Assembly (NCBI GenBank): GCA_028023455.1
Contig: JAQFVV010012394.1
Span: 31,714,885-31,778,884 of the forward strand
DNA: 64,000 nt
Reading direction: 5' to 3'
Origin: Epiperipatus broadwayi
Taxonomy: Eukaryota > Onychophora > Udeonychophora > Euonychophora > Peripatidae
Shown here: positions 35,603-47,832 of the stretch, piece by piece
Layout: every line of letters starts with the position of its first letter
How positions within the stretch are numbered: position 1 is the stretch's first letter
Notes under the pieces: generated by a model
The model's database searches: none
What the model was told of the DNA's origin: nothing
The model's input: the letters and a program-made list of their open reading frames with translations, nothing else
Translations under genes and position numbers: made by a program

Positions 35603-38250
35603 TGTTATATAGCACACAATAATATAATGTGTGTGCACAAATATATATAAAGTTGAAAGGAAAAGTAGAAATAAACGCAGACAAAAATTTTAGTAGTCAT
35701 TTTCTACATTTTTGGAATAATAATGACTGTAAAGGGTTAAACACTTCTGAATTTAAACAGAATTTTATTATAAATTAAAACATTTAAAAAGGTCTGAATA
35801 AATATTAATATTGTATTATTATTACTCAAAGATTTTCAAATTTAAAAATAAGCATGTTTTCTGATAATTATAAAGGTGTATATTTTGAAATCTTTTTAAT
35901 TAATTGGTAAATCTCTATCCAAATAAAAACATGTAGATTACACCTTTTGTAAAATTTCAAAGTTGTTTTCAAAAATTGCTTTTAATTAAAGAGCAAAGAT
36001 TTGAAAGAATTAAAAAGATAAAAGCAGTTTTTAATTAAATGTGTTTTTATCGTGCTACTAGCTGATTGTATAAAAAAGGATTGAAAAAAAATATTTTAGT
36101 CTGGTTTTTAGTTTTTGAGAAGCGGTTGGCAGAGATGCAGAATTGATTTCCAGAATTATTCAAATAACCACCTTCGATCAGATGTAGTTGAAGTCAGGAC
36201 AGAGGTAATGATCTACTGTTCACTGTGTTGGAGTTGATTTACCTGAAGTCTAGATCAATTTCCAATGAGTCTAGCCTTCTGAAATGTGTTCTAGAAGACA
36301 GCTTACCTCAAGTCTGCAAGTCCAAGAAAGAAGGGATCTGATTCAATGCCAATATTTACCTGATTGTGTTTTTCTGATAATGACAATACCTGAATTATAT
36401 TTTTCCTGATGTGACTGTAAACCAATCACCCAGACCAGCAAGTTCATCAAGAGAAACCATCTGCTGATGAAGAAGTAATTAGATGTATGTTAATTCAGCT
36501 ATATGTAGAGAAGCACAGATAAACATATAAACAATGGTGAGTAGCATTATATATAATGTGAATGAAATTTTAAATAAAGTTTTTTTTAAATGATTCATTA
36601 TACAGTGAAATATATAATATATGATGATTTTGTTTAAAATCATTTATTGAAAAACAAAAAGACATTTTAAAATTTCTATATTTAATTTAGAAATCATTAT
36701 AATTAATTAAGAAAGCTGAATATATTTTAAAAGAAAAAAAGAAGAAACCTGATGAAAAAACAAATCTTTTTTAGAGTAATCTGTCAAAAAAATATTAAAT
36801 AATAAAATATACCTGCTGGAGGATTTAACTTTTATCAGTGGGTCAAAAAAAAAATGGCTTTATTTTGTTTATGAAAAAGAAAACTTTTTATGAAAGTGTT
36901 TATAATTAATTGATATCATCTATAATATTATTCATACATGTTAATTATATGTGTGCATTTACATAAAAAATATTTTTTAATAACTTTTATTATTGGGTCA
37001 AATTGAATGTGGTATAAACGATCACATACATTTCAATGTACACCATATATGTTAATAGATATCTGTATCATTAAAATGTAGTATTTTAATCATTTATTAT
37101 TTTATATGATGATTGTAATATGTCAATTGTATTGCATATTTATGTCTGCATATATATGACAATGCTTGTCAAATAGGACATATATGTAAAATTTATCATT
37201 TTTGTCATGATTGAATATCAGTTGAAATATATTAATTGTATATTATAAATCATGCATCTGTGCTCATATATATGTAAACTACCATGTAATTACTTGAATA
37301 TTGTATTAATCATGTATATGTAAATCACAATGTGATAATTTGTTATTATATGTTAATCAAAATCAGAAGACTTAATTGATCTGCATAGCCTTATTCTAGA
37401 CCTTAATATCCTTTTTTATTTTTATTGCTAATAAATTTATGTTCAATTATGAAAATTATTCTAGTGGTTCTAAATATTTTTAGAATATCTGTTTCCATCA
37501 TCTCTTGATCACATACAGTAATAGAACTTGTGTTCTCTCAGCTATATTCTTGCAATAATGGTCTAATACATGAATGAGGATGTATATTAGTGATTTTGGG
37601 CATTCAGAGATGATCAATCATCATCCTGGTTGGTGAAAAAATAATAGTCTCTAAAGCTCATGCACTACATTTTTTTAGTGTAGTCTTATTAGAAGTTAAG
37701 TTTATAGTTGGCCAGTACAAGTGGCCAGAGCATTGATGATGATCATCATGTTTTAATATCCCAGCATTATTGTCTTTTTATGATTATGTATTCTAATGGA
37801 TTAGCACTTAAGTTCGTGCCTCCAAATTAATGGTTAAATAATTGCCCCAAACTGGCAAAGGCTCAATAGTTAGCCTGGTCTGTAGAAGTCCCATTTCCAA
37901 TCCAGTCATCATATTGACTGTTGATGTAGTTTGATTTATCATTCATGATTATGAATGGTTATTACTTGGAGTATTACTCATACTTACTTTTTACTTATTG
38001 TTAATGTTGGTTGATTTATAATTATGCTCATAGTTGCTTTGATGAGTTAGCTGGATAGTCTCACAGAGATTTCATTCTCTCATGCTTTCTTAAATTTTTT
38101 ATATATTTTTGGATATTGAACATTACTTTAATGTCTTATAATATCTTATCTTATTTATATTTTATATTAAATCATTTTATTTGAAATATTGTTGACCTAG
38201 GATTGATGATAATTTTTACCCATCACCCCAATTCTCCCCATTATGTTACA
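35603..38250 (+). repeat. 2.65-kb LTR-like repeat, copy 2
   Basis: Homologue of 26912-29635 in the same orientation, with TATAAAA at 36069-36075 and AATAAA at 37430-37435 at equivalent places. It ends GTTACA; its start is TGTTAT instead of TGTAAC. The two copies are well diverged. With copy 1 they bracket about 6 kb holding a Penelope copy and a LINE fragment, so they may be solo LTRs or the ends of one very old element. Confidence 0.5.
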
Positions 38251-38259
38251 ATATGTTGA

Positions 38260-39280
38260 TTAACTTTTTCTATACAATTGTAATTGATATAAGCACTAAG
38301 AACACTGGATTAGTATTACTTTCATTTTATTATTATTAGTAGTAGTAGTAGTATTTTGTCTTTTTATTTTTATTTTCTTGAGTGGAATCACCAAACTTAT
38401 GTACAAGTGGTGGCAGATAATATTATATATTTCTTTTTGGAGTTAAAATTGTTATACTTATTTGTGAATACTGAAGATATATATTATAATAACCCTCCAA
38501 TAATAAGGGGAATTAGAGGTTTAAACATGTGAATGTGATAAATTAAATTTCTATTTCAATCCCATGATTTTATACTGATTACATAATGACTTATCTACTA
38601 TTTTCCATCATTATGATAATAGGGGACACAGCCACCATGTTGCTTCAGGATCCAAGCCCCTGGGGCTTGCTCTGCTCACCCATACTCCGCTCACCCACAT
38701 TCTTTTGCTGAAATTTATAGAAAAATATGTATTTCCAACAATATATATAGGGCATTTTTTAAATTCCAATATTACATTAAAATTGGATAAAATTAGAAAA
38801 GAATTATTTAACCTGTTACATAAAATCATCACATTATTTTGTGCAAAGCGTTTTTAGGAAAGTTGTATAATTCTAAGTTTTATTTTTTTAAAGTAGATTA
38901 TTTATTGCCAAAGAAAAAAAAAAGCAATAGTAAAGGGTCTATTATCAATGCTTTCAAATCAGCTTTCAAACACAATTTAACCGCATTACAAAAAAATCAT
39001 TATTGTTACACCATATATATGTCAATTTCAAATTGGTATCATTTTGAAGTTCACTATTATTGAGATATAGACTTTTAAACAGAGGGCGTTACTGAATATT
39101 TGTAATTATATAATGGTTTAGATATTTGTATGATTATCTCAGTTAGTTTTAACGATAACTTTATTTTATGTTAAATTAAATATTTTCATCAATTTATTAT
39201 CATGTAAATAATATCAATAATTCTGCACCAACACGCTCACTAGTGAAGTTTAATTTTGTAAAAATTATATGTTTATCTAT
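38260..39280. other. AT-rich DNA with two short unassigned ORFs
   Basis: ORFs 38611-38832 (minus) and 38839-39063 (plus) show no recognisable domain. A TAG/TAT trinucleotide run lies near 38325-38355. Confidence 0.4.
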
Positions 39281-39284
39281 GCTA

Positions 39285-39391
39285 AATTGATGGGCATAAG
39301 ACTATACAAGTTTTCTTTAATTACCTTTGATGTTTTTAGGAAACTATCAGTTAATAATTGATGGGCATAAGACTATACAAGTTTTCTTTAA
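39285..39391. repeat. tandem duplication, period 71 bp
   Basis: AATTGATGGGCATAAGACTA followed by TACAAGTTTTCTTTAA occurs identically at 39285-39320 and 39356-39391. Confidence 0.85.
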
Positions 39392-39542
39392 TAATCTATT
39401 AGAGGTTGTTTGCCCTGCCTGATTAAAAAAAATTTTTTTCTTGTAATACAAGTTGTTATAAGATTTTAAACAAAATTGGCTTTTTTTTTATAGATATGAG
39501 AATTTTGAAGTTCACATTTTTTGATATTTTGTAATTAATAAT

Positions 39543-39595
39543 TTCCTCTATGAAGTCTGATGAAGACTGCTGGACAGTCAAAACTATCAGGAAAA
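39543..39595 (+). ncRNA. weak hammerhead-like motif
   Basis: CTGATGA (39557-39563) is followed by a 5-bp hairpin, GACTG/CAGTC with loop CTGGA, and then AAAAC, which would be GAAAC with one substitution. ATTTCCT before and AGGAAAA after are complementary, but the spacing does not give a clean stem I. It is unlike families B, C, D and F. It may be the decayed ribozyme of another element or chance. Confidence 0.3.
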
Positions 39596-40384
39596 TAAAG
39601 ATGTTTATTTAAAAAAAAAATTGGCATTAAAGTATATATGAAAGAAGTTATAAGCAATATATATGAAGAAATGCAAAGAAAGTAAAGGAGAAGAATAAGA
39701 GTATATACTTACCCATACATGTTTCCATTATCATAGTTAATGTTAATCTATAATGATTCATTGAAAGTTACTATTCTGTATCCATTAACAATTCAATCTT
39801 CTGGGTGATTCAACTGGCAAAAAAGGGAAATAGATTTTCTGTTTAAAAGTAGTATGTAGACAGAAGTCATTTGATGTGTTGATGGTTTACAATTTAAAAT
39901 TACCATCCCAAAAAACTAGACCATTTTTCCTTATAAACAAGTTTTATTTATAGCATATGTAAAACAGAATTGTACTTTGATTAGATGTAATTCTCTTTTT
40001 AAAAATGTTTTTTTAATCCTAAATATGTAAATGATTAAAATAAAACAAATAAAAACTCCATAAAACTTTAGGAAACACTTAGCTTAATTTTTTAATTCTA
40101 AGATTTTAAGCCTGAATAGTTTTGACTATTCACAATTGTATATTTTTTCAAATTTCTCCCGAGACTAATAATCCGAAAAAATATCACACGACTTTATTAC
40201 GATTCCAGCTTACATACTGCTGTTTTAACAGCTTCCCTTCTTCTTTCACACTTGGCTAAGATCAAAAATACATTTATTTATTTTTTTATTTTGGGCTAAT
40301 AGATAGCTTCATAGTATATCAGAAGGGTAAATGATGGTTTCCAGGTTTAAGTGCATACAATTCTAAAAGTTCAGGTGCGCTGTT

Positions 40385-40475
40385 CTAATATCCAAAGCTA
40401 AGCTTGAAACTAGTATGGGAATAATGAATAAACCAGCACAAGAATAGGGATTTATTAAACATTATTAACAGGCAT
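40385..40475 (+). mobile_element. family C right half, 5'-truncated HHR
   Basis: AAGCTTGAAACTAGTA and GGGATTTATTAAACATTAT match the right arm of family C. The CTGATGA part is missing, so only the 3' half of the ribozyme remains. It directly precedes the family D unit. Confidence 0.55.
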
Positions 40476-40489
40476 TTATTTTATTAAAT

Positions 40490-40790
40490 GGAAGGCTGAA
40501 GAGTTGTGAGTTGGAATAGTTTGAAGCCTGTCCATTAAAGTATGAAGATTGGCTATCTTAATATAAAGCTGAGCTCTGATTATATATATATGTGAGGATA
40601 GTAATCTAGACCAACTGATGATTGCTGGTTTAGCATGATTTACGTATATTGGTGATTATTTATCTTTTCAACATGTGTGTGATCAGGTGGGTCAGCAATA
40701 TAAGATGGCACTGAGAGTAGTGGGTCGTGTGAAAGTGAGTTCGAATCCCGCCTATATTACATATATCAATGCAGGTTTAAGCCTGTGCAA
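40490..40790 (+). mobile_element. single family D unit with HHR and tRNA-like part
   Basis: This single copy shows the unit order: a 5' region (GTTTGAAGCCTGTCC, GAAGATTGGCTATC), the HHR at 40602-40658, a tail TTGGTGATTATTTATC, then a tRNA-like segment. The last has an A-box-like AGATGGCACTGAGAG near 40703 and a strong B box GAGTTCGAATCCC near 40738. The same order occurs in the right arm of 47500-47970. I infer an HHR-bearing SINE-like unit of about 300 bp. Confidence 0.65.
40602..40658 (+). ncRNA. hammerhead ribozyme, family D, damaged
   Basis: CTGATGA is intact (40615-40621), stem II TGCT/AGCA is present and the stem III palindrome TACGTA is intact. The invariant GAAA reads GATT, so it is predicted inactive. 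Stem I (TAATC and ACCAA against TTGGT and GATTA) is preserved. Confidence 0.7.
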
Positions 40791-41413
40791 TGTATTAAAC
40801 TTATTGTTGGTAACATAGAAGTGGAGAAAAAATATATCCTGAGACTTATCTTTATAACAAACCAAGGTTGAACTATAATTTTTTTTATATCTATTACTAC
40901 CAACTTTAATATTTATTACAAAATTATTAATCAATACAATATTATTTAAATATAATACCGCCATTTGTCGAATAAATTTTACATAATTTTATTTTTTTAA
41001 GCACTGTAAATTTTAATTACGTTTTATTTCTAATAATTAAATAAAAAAATGTTTGACAATAATTTATTTCTTTCTTAATTTGTTACTAAAGTTAATTAAA
41101 GAAAAAATAAAATTTGATAATATCTGCAAATTGACATTAATAGTTTGAAGTACATTTTGTTTTCAAAAGTAATTAAATGAAATCTGCTCAACTCATTAAT
41201 AATTTTTCTCCAATATATAATAGACATTTTATTTCATAATATATATATATTAAATTATTTTAATTCTCAAAATATAAACACATAAGTACAATATTAATTA
41301 CTGATTACTCTTTATAACAATTTAGTCTTCAATATGTATTTCTAACCTTGTTTACTTAAAAATTTATTTGTTTGTCCACACTCAATCCTGCCAATTTTAA
41401 TTAGTTGTTCCTC

Positions 41414-41414
<1 letters not shown>

Positions 41415-41444
<30 letters not shown>

Positions 41445-41470
41445 TATTATTATTATTATTGTTATTATTA
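41415..41470. repeat. (ATC)n then (ATT)n microsatellite
   Basis: A trinucleotide tract that changes from CAT to TAT units. Confidence 0.9.
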
Positions 41471-41624
41471 ATAGTAATAGTTGTAATGGTAGTAGTATTT
41501 TATTTATCTATTTGCTTCCTTGATTGATATTGTTTAGGCAAATTTGAAAAGAGTAAATGATAAAAGAGTGATTAAGTAAAATAAAACCTCTTTAAAATTA
41601 TACAATTTTTTTTAAATTAAACTT

Positions 41625-41780
41625 ACAACACATTTGAACCTACAACAGCCAGTGTCGTGTGCATCGAGAGAAATGATTCTAATCGGAAAATAAAGGAGGC
41701 ATAACACATCGCTAATAATCCGAACTCTATAAATAAAAAGGAATCTTGTTCCCCCCTCTCTAAAAAGTGGGTCATTTAAC
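41625..41780 (+). pseudogene. Penelope-like element C-terminal remnant
   Basis: One plus-strand frame reads FEPTTASVVCIERNDSNRKI then KEA, a stop, then NSINKKESCSPLSKKW. This aligns with the C-terminus of the 48.5-kb copy (FEPASTTIISTERSDIKRKI, KEAW, AINRKDTCFSISKRW). The GIY-YIG core itself is lost. The minus-strand ORF 41612-41794 is only its antisense shadow. Confidence 0.65.
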
Positions 41781-42414
41781 TCATTTGTATGCATTTACCT
41801 AAATTTACATTATACTTATACTTACCACTCTCCTGTCCATTAATCATTGCCATGAATATGATGTCAAGACTAAGATATCGAAAGCGTCTTAGCATAAGAT
41901 TACAATAAACTATTACACTTAAGCTTTTCTTATTTAGCGTTCCTAGAACTCATAATTTAATTACAATTTATCTAATAAAAGTTAGCCAACGTGTATATAT
42001 ATATCGTATGTATTTTATTAATGTGTACTTTTCATATTTTGTTCATTTTAGCGTACATATACATATATATAATTTCAACGAGATACTTACATAACTTCCA
42101 ACTCAACATTTCAAATAAATCTATTTTTACTTTTTGACGTTGATTCAGAAATGAATGCATATTAGATGGGTATTGTTTAAGTAATTATTTTTTCTAGTGA
42201 TATTCTATTCTTTTCCTTGGACTAATTTCTGGCTTATTATTTTCGTCCATTAGGAGACTTGGATCTGGATATACTCCATCTTGTTTCTTTGGTTCAAAAA
42301 CACTTTTTTCTACAATTATGATTTGCTATTAAGATATCAATCTGAAATTCAAAAACATCTTAATGTTCTTGCATAGTTCTTTTTTTATCTTCAATTTTTT
42401 AACAACTTTAGGTT

Positions 42415-42770
42415 TGGAAGTCTTTAAGTTGCGGCCATGGAGAAGAATGAAAAAAATCAATTGGATGAATAAAATAATATATAAAGTAGTTTTGAAAAGT
42501 GTAATGAAAAAAAATTGATTGAAGAATTTAGAAAGAGAAACTGGATTGGACATCTATTAAGAGGAAAGCTTTGTTTAATGAAGATGTTTTGGAGGGAATG
42601 GTGAATGGAAATAAGAAGACAGATGAAACAACATTGTTGGATTATTTGTGAGATATGAGAAGAGTTACTGGGCAATGATGATAATGGAGAAATGGATGTA
42701 CTGATGATATGACTACTCTCTGAATCTCTACATAGGATTGAACACTATTGATGATGATTCAATGTCATCA
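42415..42770 (+). pseudogene. RTE/CR1-type LINE C-terminal fragment
   Basis: In shifted frames the segment reads KRNWIGHLLRGKALF, then LEGMVNG and ETTLLDYL. This matches the C-terminal WxGHxLR..LxEGxVxGxRxRGR pattern of these LINE proteins. It ends near a short TGATGATGA tail, as many RTE-type elements do. Both reading frames are broken. Confidence 0.6.
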
Positions 42771-42799
42771 GAACATCAAATGACACCTATTTATACATT

Positions 42800-44180
42800 T
42801 CTTTCAAGTAGAAAATATATTTGTCCTACTGCAGTTTTGCCACATGAAATGTAAGTCTGAATAATTAGTAGATACCAGATGTTACTCAATCTTATATTAG
42901 GGAAGACCTGGAGTAGGAAAACATATTTGTTACTTAACATACCATACCATTTCATATTTTGATTTAAAAAAATAATCGATAATTAATTGCTCTTTCGAAC
43001 ACTTGAAATAATGGGTGAGAACGTCAATCCAATGACCTGTAGTCCTGGAGTAGGTTTGGTTTCTCTACCATTGTAGTAAACAACACAGAACTACATTTTG
43101 ATTTATTTGTATGTATATAATGTTTACGCATTATATGGAAAATATTTGCAGATGATATAGTTTAATATGTTTATCTTCACATCACTATAATTATTCAATA
43201 AAAAAATTTAATATTAATTAAAAATCAGATTATATTTAACTTATTCAATGTAAAATTGTGTAACGTAATTTTTCTTAACGCATATAAATTCTAGACGTTA
43301 TTAAAATAAATAAATTAGCAAGCAAACAAAAAAGACCTATTTGTGTTCACATTGTGAATCTGTTCCAAAACAGCATGATTTTTTTATTTGTTTTTTAATG
43401 AAATGACATTATCAATATATTTCCATCTGTTTTAAAATTAAAAATGTCATTTAATATTTTGTTTTATTGCATCTATTTTTTGAAAATAAATTTGTCGAAA
43501 AATTTAAAATCGCAAGCACATTTATATATAAGTCTTTATCATCATTCATAAAGTAAATTGCTTTCGACCTGTATATATACAACTGAGAATGAAAGACATT
43601 TTTAAGTTTAATCAGTCAATTCCGATTTTATCAGTTCCATATCTTTACAATAAACATTGTTAATTTATCTATTCATTTTACATTCGTCATTTCTAATTCT
43701 TTAAAATCCCATAAAGAACTATCGTATAAGACTTTCTATCGTATAAGACTTTATTTGCCTATCTATTTTTATTTAACAAAATATCCACATCAACTTCTTA
43801 ATCCTATTTATTATACTATTTATTTTTATGCTCTTTTTTAAAGAAAATTTTATTCTATTGCTATATTGAATGCTACAAATACAAAAATGACTTCAATTAC
43901 ATATCTATTTGAAGCAAAGTAGATCCAACCTTCTCCCATGTTACTCTTGTGATGTAGCTTGGGGCAATTAATGGGTTCCTCTTCATGAGCTTGCAATCTA
44001 TTACTGTTATTTATTAAATGTTCATGTTTCTGATGCATAAGTAAATGAAATATATGTACTCTTTGCTTTATCAAGTATACAAGGAATAATTCATTTTAGA
44101 ACCTAATAATCGTATATATTCTTACTTAACCCCAAAGACTGCCTTAAATATGTATATACATATATGTTAAAACAAAATAA
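42800..44180. other. AT-rich DNA, no gene
   Basis: A short direct repeat (TCGTATAAGACTTTCTA / TCGTATAAGACTTTATT near 43723-43753) is present. The ORF 43850-44074 (minus) is not recognisable. Confidence 0.4.
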
Positions 44181-44189
44181 TGGAATTAA

Positions 44190-46990
44190 TCTACAAGTTT
44201 CAATATCATTACCAACCACTGGAGGATGAAGGTCCTCTCTAGTTTAATCCAGATTCTCTTATCTCTAACCTTTATTCTCTACATTGTACAAGAAAATTTC
44301 CTTATTTTATTCATCCATCTCAAATGTGGCCGCTTTCTAAATCTTTTATAATCTTTTGATATCCAATTTATGATTTCAACTGCCCATTTATTACCTTTTT
44401 TTTTAGAAATATATCCAGCCCAACTTCATTCTAGTCTTTTAATTGTTTCAAGAATAACAGTAATATTTCTTTCAACTATGCACTTCACTTTTGATACCAT
44501 TTTGTTTTCCTTACATACATCTCTCCATACTTCACTGAGTAATGTGCACTCTCTCTATTGCTTTTTCTGTTAAATATCCAAGTCTCATAAATATAAGTAA
44601 GAACTGGAAAACCACATTTATTAAAAACCTTTTTTTTTTTTCAAAAACTTAAGCATAGTTCTTTCAATAAATTATTTCTACCAAAAGCAATCCATCCAAC
44701 CTTTTTCTATGATTAATTTCGGCCATTACGTATCTGCAGTGCTAGCAATCTGATCAACATATTTGTTGTTGGTAACTTCTAATTCATCATTATTACTCTT
44801 TATTTTGTTTTTCTTAAAAAATCCATTGAACATTATTTTAAGCTATTTTAGCATTTATCTTTCATTCTATTAGATTATTTTCATCTGATAACTCTTACTA
44901 CATACCAGGAACTCTAAAAATATTATTTGCAAAAATAATCACATCATCAACAAAATCTAAATAACTTAAATAATTTCCATTTACTTTTACTTTCTAAAAC
45001 TGCCTAAAAAGTTTTGGAGATATAGATTCACCTTGCTTTATACCCTTCTCAATGTTAATTTTATTAGTATCACTATATAGTCTAATTATGGATGTTATTT
45101 TGACAAATATTATTCAGAGTATGAAAATATACTCTATATTTGGATAACTAATGTTTCAATCATTGTCAAAATGTTTATAAAATCAGGTGTCATTTCATAA
45201 TCTATGAATCCAAAGCATAATTGTGACTCATATCCATTAGTCATTTTTATAATTTATCTCAATCTCAATAATAGAATATAGTTACTGTGATAAACCATAT
45301 TTAGATTCAGTTTGTTCTTCTGGTTGGGTAAAATCCAAAATTTATCTTGGTGAAAATTTTATAGTAGGTCTATAATTTCTAATATCCTTTTAATCATCTT
45401 CCTTAAATATTACTGATTTTAATGTATTCTTCCAATCATCTGGTATATCTTTACCATTTAAACATTTTTATATAATTTTATCAACATTTTTTATTTATTT
45501 CTTAACCTCATTGTTTTAAGATATTACATACTTCCATCATTTTCTGGAGCTTTTACTTGCTTTGTAGATTAAAATGCATGTATCAATTCTTCATTTAAAA
45601 TAGGGCAATTCATTAAATGTAGTAAATGTAACACTTATTCTGTATCTTCTTTATTTCTATAATATAGCACCCTTTCATACATTTCTTAATGTTATCTCTT
45701 TTTCTTGGAAATAGTTCCAGATTTTCTTCTTATTGGAGAAATAAGTTTCCTATCAATACAAGACATGAATTAACATTTTTGAAACTTATTTTTTTCTATA
45801 GCTTCCCTTGCTTATTAATAACTATACATTCTCATATTGTTAACTTTTCCTCCTATCATTTATAAAACTCTAGACATTCAATTCTTTTTAATGGAACATT
45901 ATAATACATTTCCCTCTTCCTTCTTTCCTTATACATTGTCTTGTCTCAATAAAAAATTTACTGATCAATTGTTGCTTTTTGTATGAGCTTTGTTACAATT
46001 CTTAATAGTGTTTCAGCTAGTTTTTTTTTTTTTTTTTTTTGATTTCATTCAAATCCGAACCATTTTAAAAATCTATTCATCTTTTAAAATGGTTAGCAAG
46101 TTCTAATTTTAATTCATTGGAATGTTTCTGAAGGTTAGGAATATCAACTGTTAATACTGCTTTTCTCAATTTTTGTTTCTCTAGTTTTGCTTTAACCCAT
46201 ATTCTACATAATTCAACACAGGAAATGGCCATTATTAATGAGATATAGAATCTCATGAATAATGGCCACTTCCTGTGTTGAATTTATTAAGAACATTACA
46301 ATCTTGAAATACATATTTTCTGCTAATCACAATGAAATCAAATTCTTCTGTAACTTCATTTGGATGATACCATGATTATTTCCGGTTAGAATTGTTATCA
46401 AAGAATGCATTTGTAAGGATAGTTTTGGTGTGTGAATTCAATAAATCTGTGTCTCCTCTTATTTCTGTCACCATAGCCAAATTTACCCACAGCACAATCA
46501 TTATTTAATCATGTATCAATTCTTGCATTAAAGTTTTTTATGACAATTTTTAAATATTGTTTTTTGGATAGGAAGTATTTTGTACATCCACATTACAAAT
46601 TCCTTACTTCTTTATCACAAGGAGAACATTTTGGAGCATAAACATAAATTACCTTCACTTGGCATTTTGCATTAAACTGGATAATTCATATAATTCTTTG
46701 TCTGATACATCAACAATTTCTATAATGTTGTTTTTCTATTTTTTTATAATGAATTCCACTTCACTTGCACTTCCAATATTTTTACCTTTATTAAAAAGTT
46801 CATGTCCATTTTCTAAATTTATTATCTCTCACTTTCTCTTCTAACTGCACAAAGTCCAACTATACTCCATTTAATATTAGAGATCTTTTTTTCCAATTTG
46901 TGCAATCTCACTTTATCTAAATATGATCTATAATTGTACCTAAATAAAATGTCATCTTCAAATGATAGCCCAGGTCTATAATCAAGGGAT
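44190..46990 (-). pseudogene. nearly full-length but decayed RTE-type LINE
   Basis: On the minus strand, RTE protein landmarks appear in the right order. Endonuclease: IKWSIVGLCAVRRESE (~46850) and FNARI (~46525). Reverse transcriptase: DIPDDWKNTLKSVIF followed by NYRPT (~45400), NIEKGIKQGESISPKLF (~45020-45070) and the catalytic FVDD (~44955). C-terminus: FNKCGFPVLTYIYETW (~44600) and LERTFILQWLV (~44210). About 2.8 kb is present, with many stops and frameshifts. The usual A in F-A-D-D is V here. The C-terminus resembles the fragment at 57337-57801. A small palindrome sits inside it at 46211-46283. Confidence 0.8.
46211..46283. repeat. 73-bp hairpin inside the LINE
   Basis: Arms of 33 bp (46211-46243 and 46251-46283, two mismatches) with a 7-nt loop. 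The left arm starts ATTCAACACAGGAAATGGCC. It lies in the endonuclease part of the decayed LINE and may be a tiny foldback insertion or a local inverted duplication. Confidence 0.75.
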
Positions 46991-46999
46991 TCTTAGAGC

Positions 47000-47490
47000 C
47001 CTTTATTTTAAGCCACTTGTCTAGTGACTGAGAACCAGAGGTGTAATTTAGTTTTGTTTAGGATGATTGTAATCTATTGTTTCAAAAAAAGTTCATTCAC
47101 ACTCACATTTATTCTGCCTTCAAGAAAACTCAACTAATATGTCAGTTAAGAGCTATTAGGCAATTAAGAAAAAAAATACTGGATATGTGTTGATGAGCAT
47201 CCATCCATGTTAAAATAAATATATGGATGATCATTTAGTAATAATAGCAGCAAGTGCCAACAAGAAGGACCTGTTTGATTGCTTTAAGACCTCAAAGAGA
47301 AATCAAAGGATCTCTTTTTAGATAAGCAAAAACTCTTTTCTCAGCCAATTTTTAATATACCTCCATGTTAAATAAATAAATAAATAAGAGCTATAACTTA
47401 TGCATGAAAATTATTGTGTGTAGCAGATTATTGCATAAAATGGCAGTCATGCTGCAAACTAGATATAACTGTTGCTTATTTAATTATATA
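47000..47490. other. AT-rich DNA, no feature recognised
   Basis: No coding or repeat-family match was seen. Confidence 0.4.
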
Positions 47491-47600
47491 GTAGTATATT
47501 TAATATATAGGGGTTTGAACTCTGACTTTCACACGCACCTCAACCATCCATGCTATTTTATACCACTGATACACTTGATCACACACACATATTGAAAAGA

Positions 47601-47663
47601 TAAATTATACCAATACATGTATTTCATGCTAAACCAGCACTCATCAGTTGGTCCAGATTACCA
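47601..47663 (-). ncRNA. hammerhead ribozyme, family D, intact core
   Basis: The minus strand has CTGATGA (complement of 47641-47647), stem II GTGCT/AGCAT with a G-U closing pair and loop GGTTT, and GAAA (complement of 47622-47625). The stem III segment is ATACATGT and A is the likely cleavage nucleotide. Stem I forms from ACCAA and TTGGT. Confidence 0.8.
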
Positions 47664-47769
47664 TCTCCACACATATATACAATCAAAGCTCAGCTTATAT
47701 TAAGGTTTGAAGTCTGTCCAATAAAGTACGAAGATTGGCTATCTTAATATAAGCTGAGTTTTGATTGTA

Positions 47770-47832
47770 TAATCTGGACCAACTGACGAGTGCTGGCTTA
47801 GCATGAAATATATATATATATATTTGTGATTA
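47770..47832 (+). ncRNA. hammerhead ribozyme, family D, intact boxes, AT-expanded stem III
   Basis: CTGACGA (47783-47789; the fourth-from-last position is free in hammerheads), stem II GTGCT/AGCAT with loop GGCTT, and GAAA (47805-47808). Stem III has become a TA microsatellite, which can still pair with itself. TTTGTGATTA on the 3' side pairs partly with TAATC and CCAA on the 5' side. Confidence 0.75.

Noticed and set aside
26912-38250. A complete LTR retrotransposon with 2.7-kb LTRs and a 6-kb interior
   Set aside because: The interior holds a Penelope copy and a LINE end but no gag, protease, RT or integrase, no clear primer-binding site follows the first repeat, and target duplications do not match.
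38611-39063. Two divergent ORFs of 73 and 74 codons
   Set aside because: No recognisable domain, biased A/T or K/F composition, no repeat or splice support.
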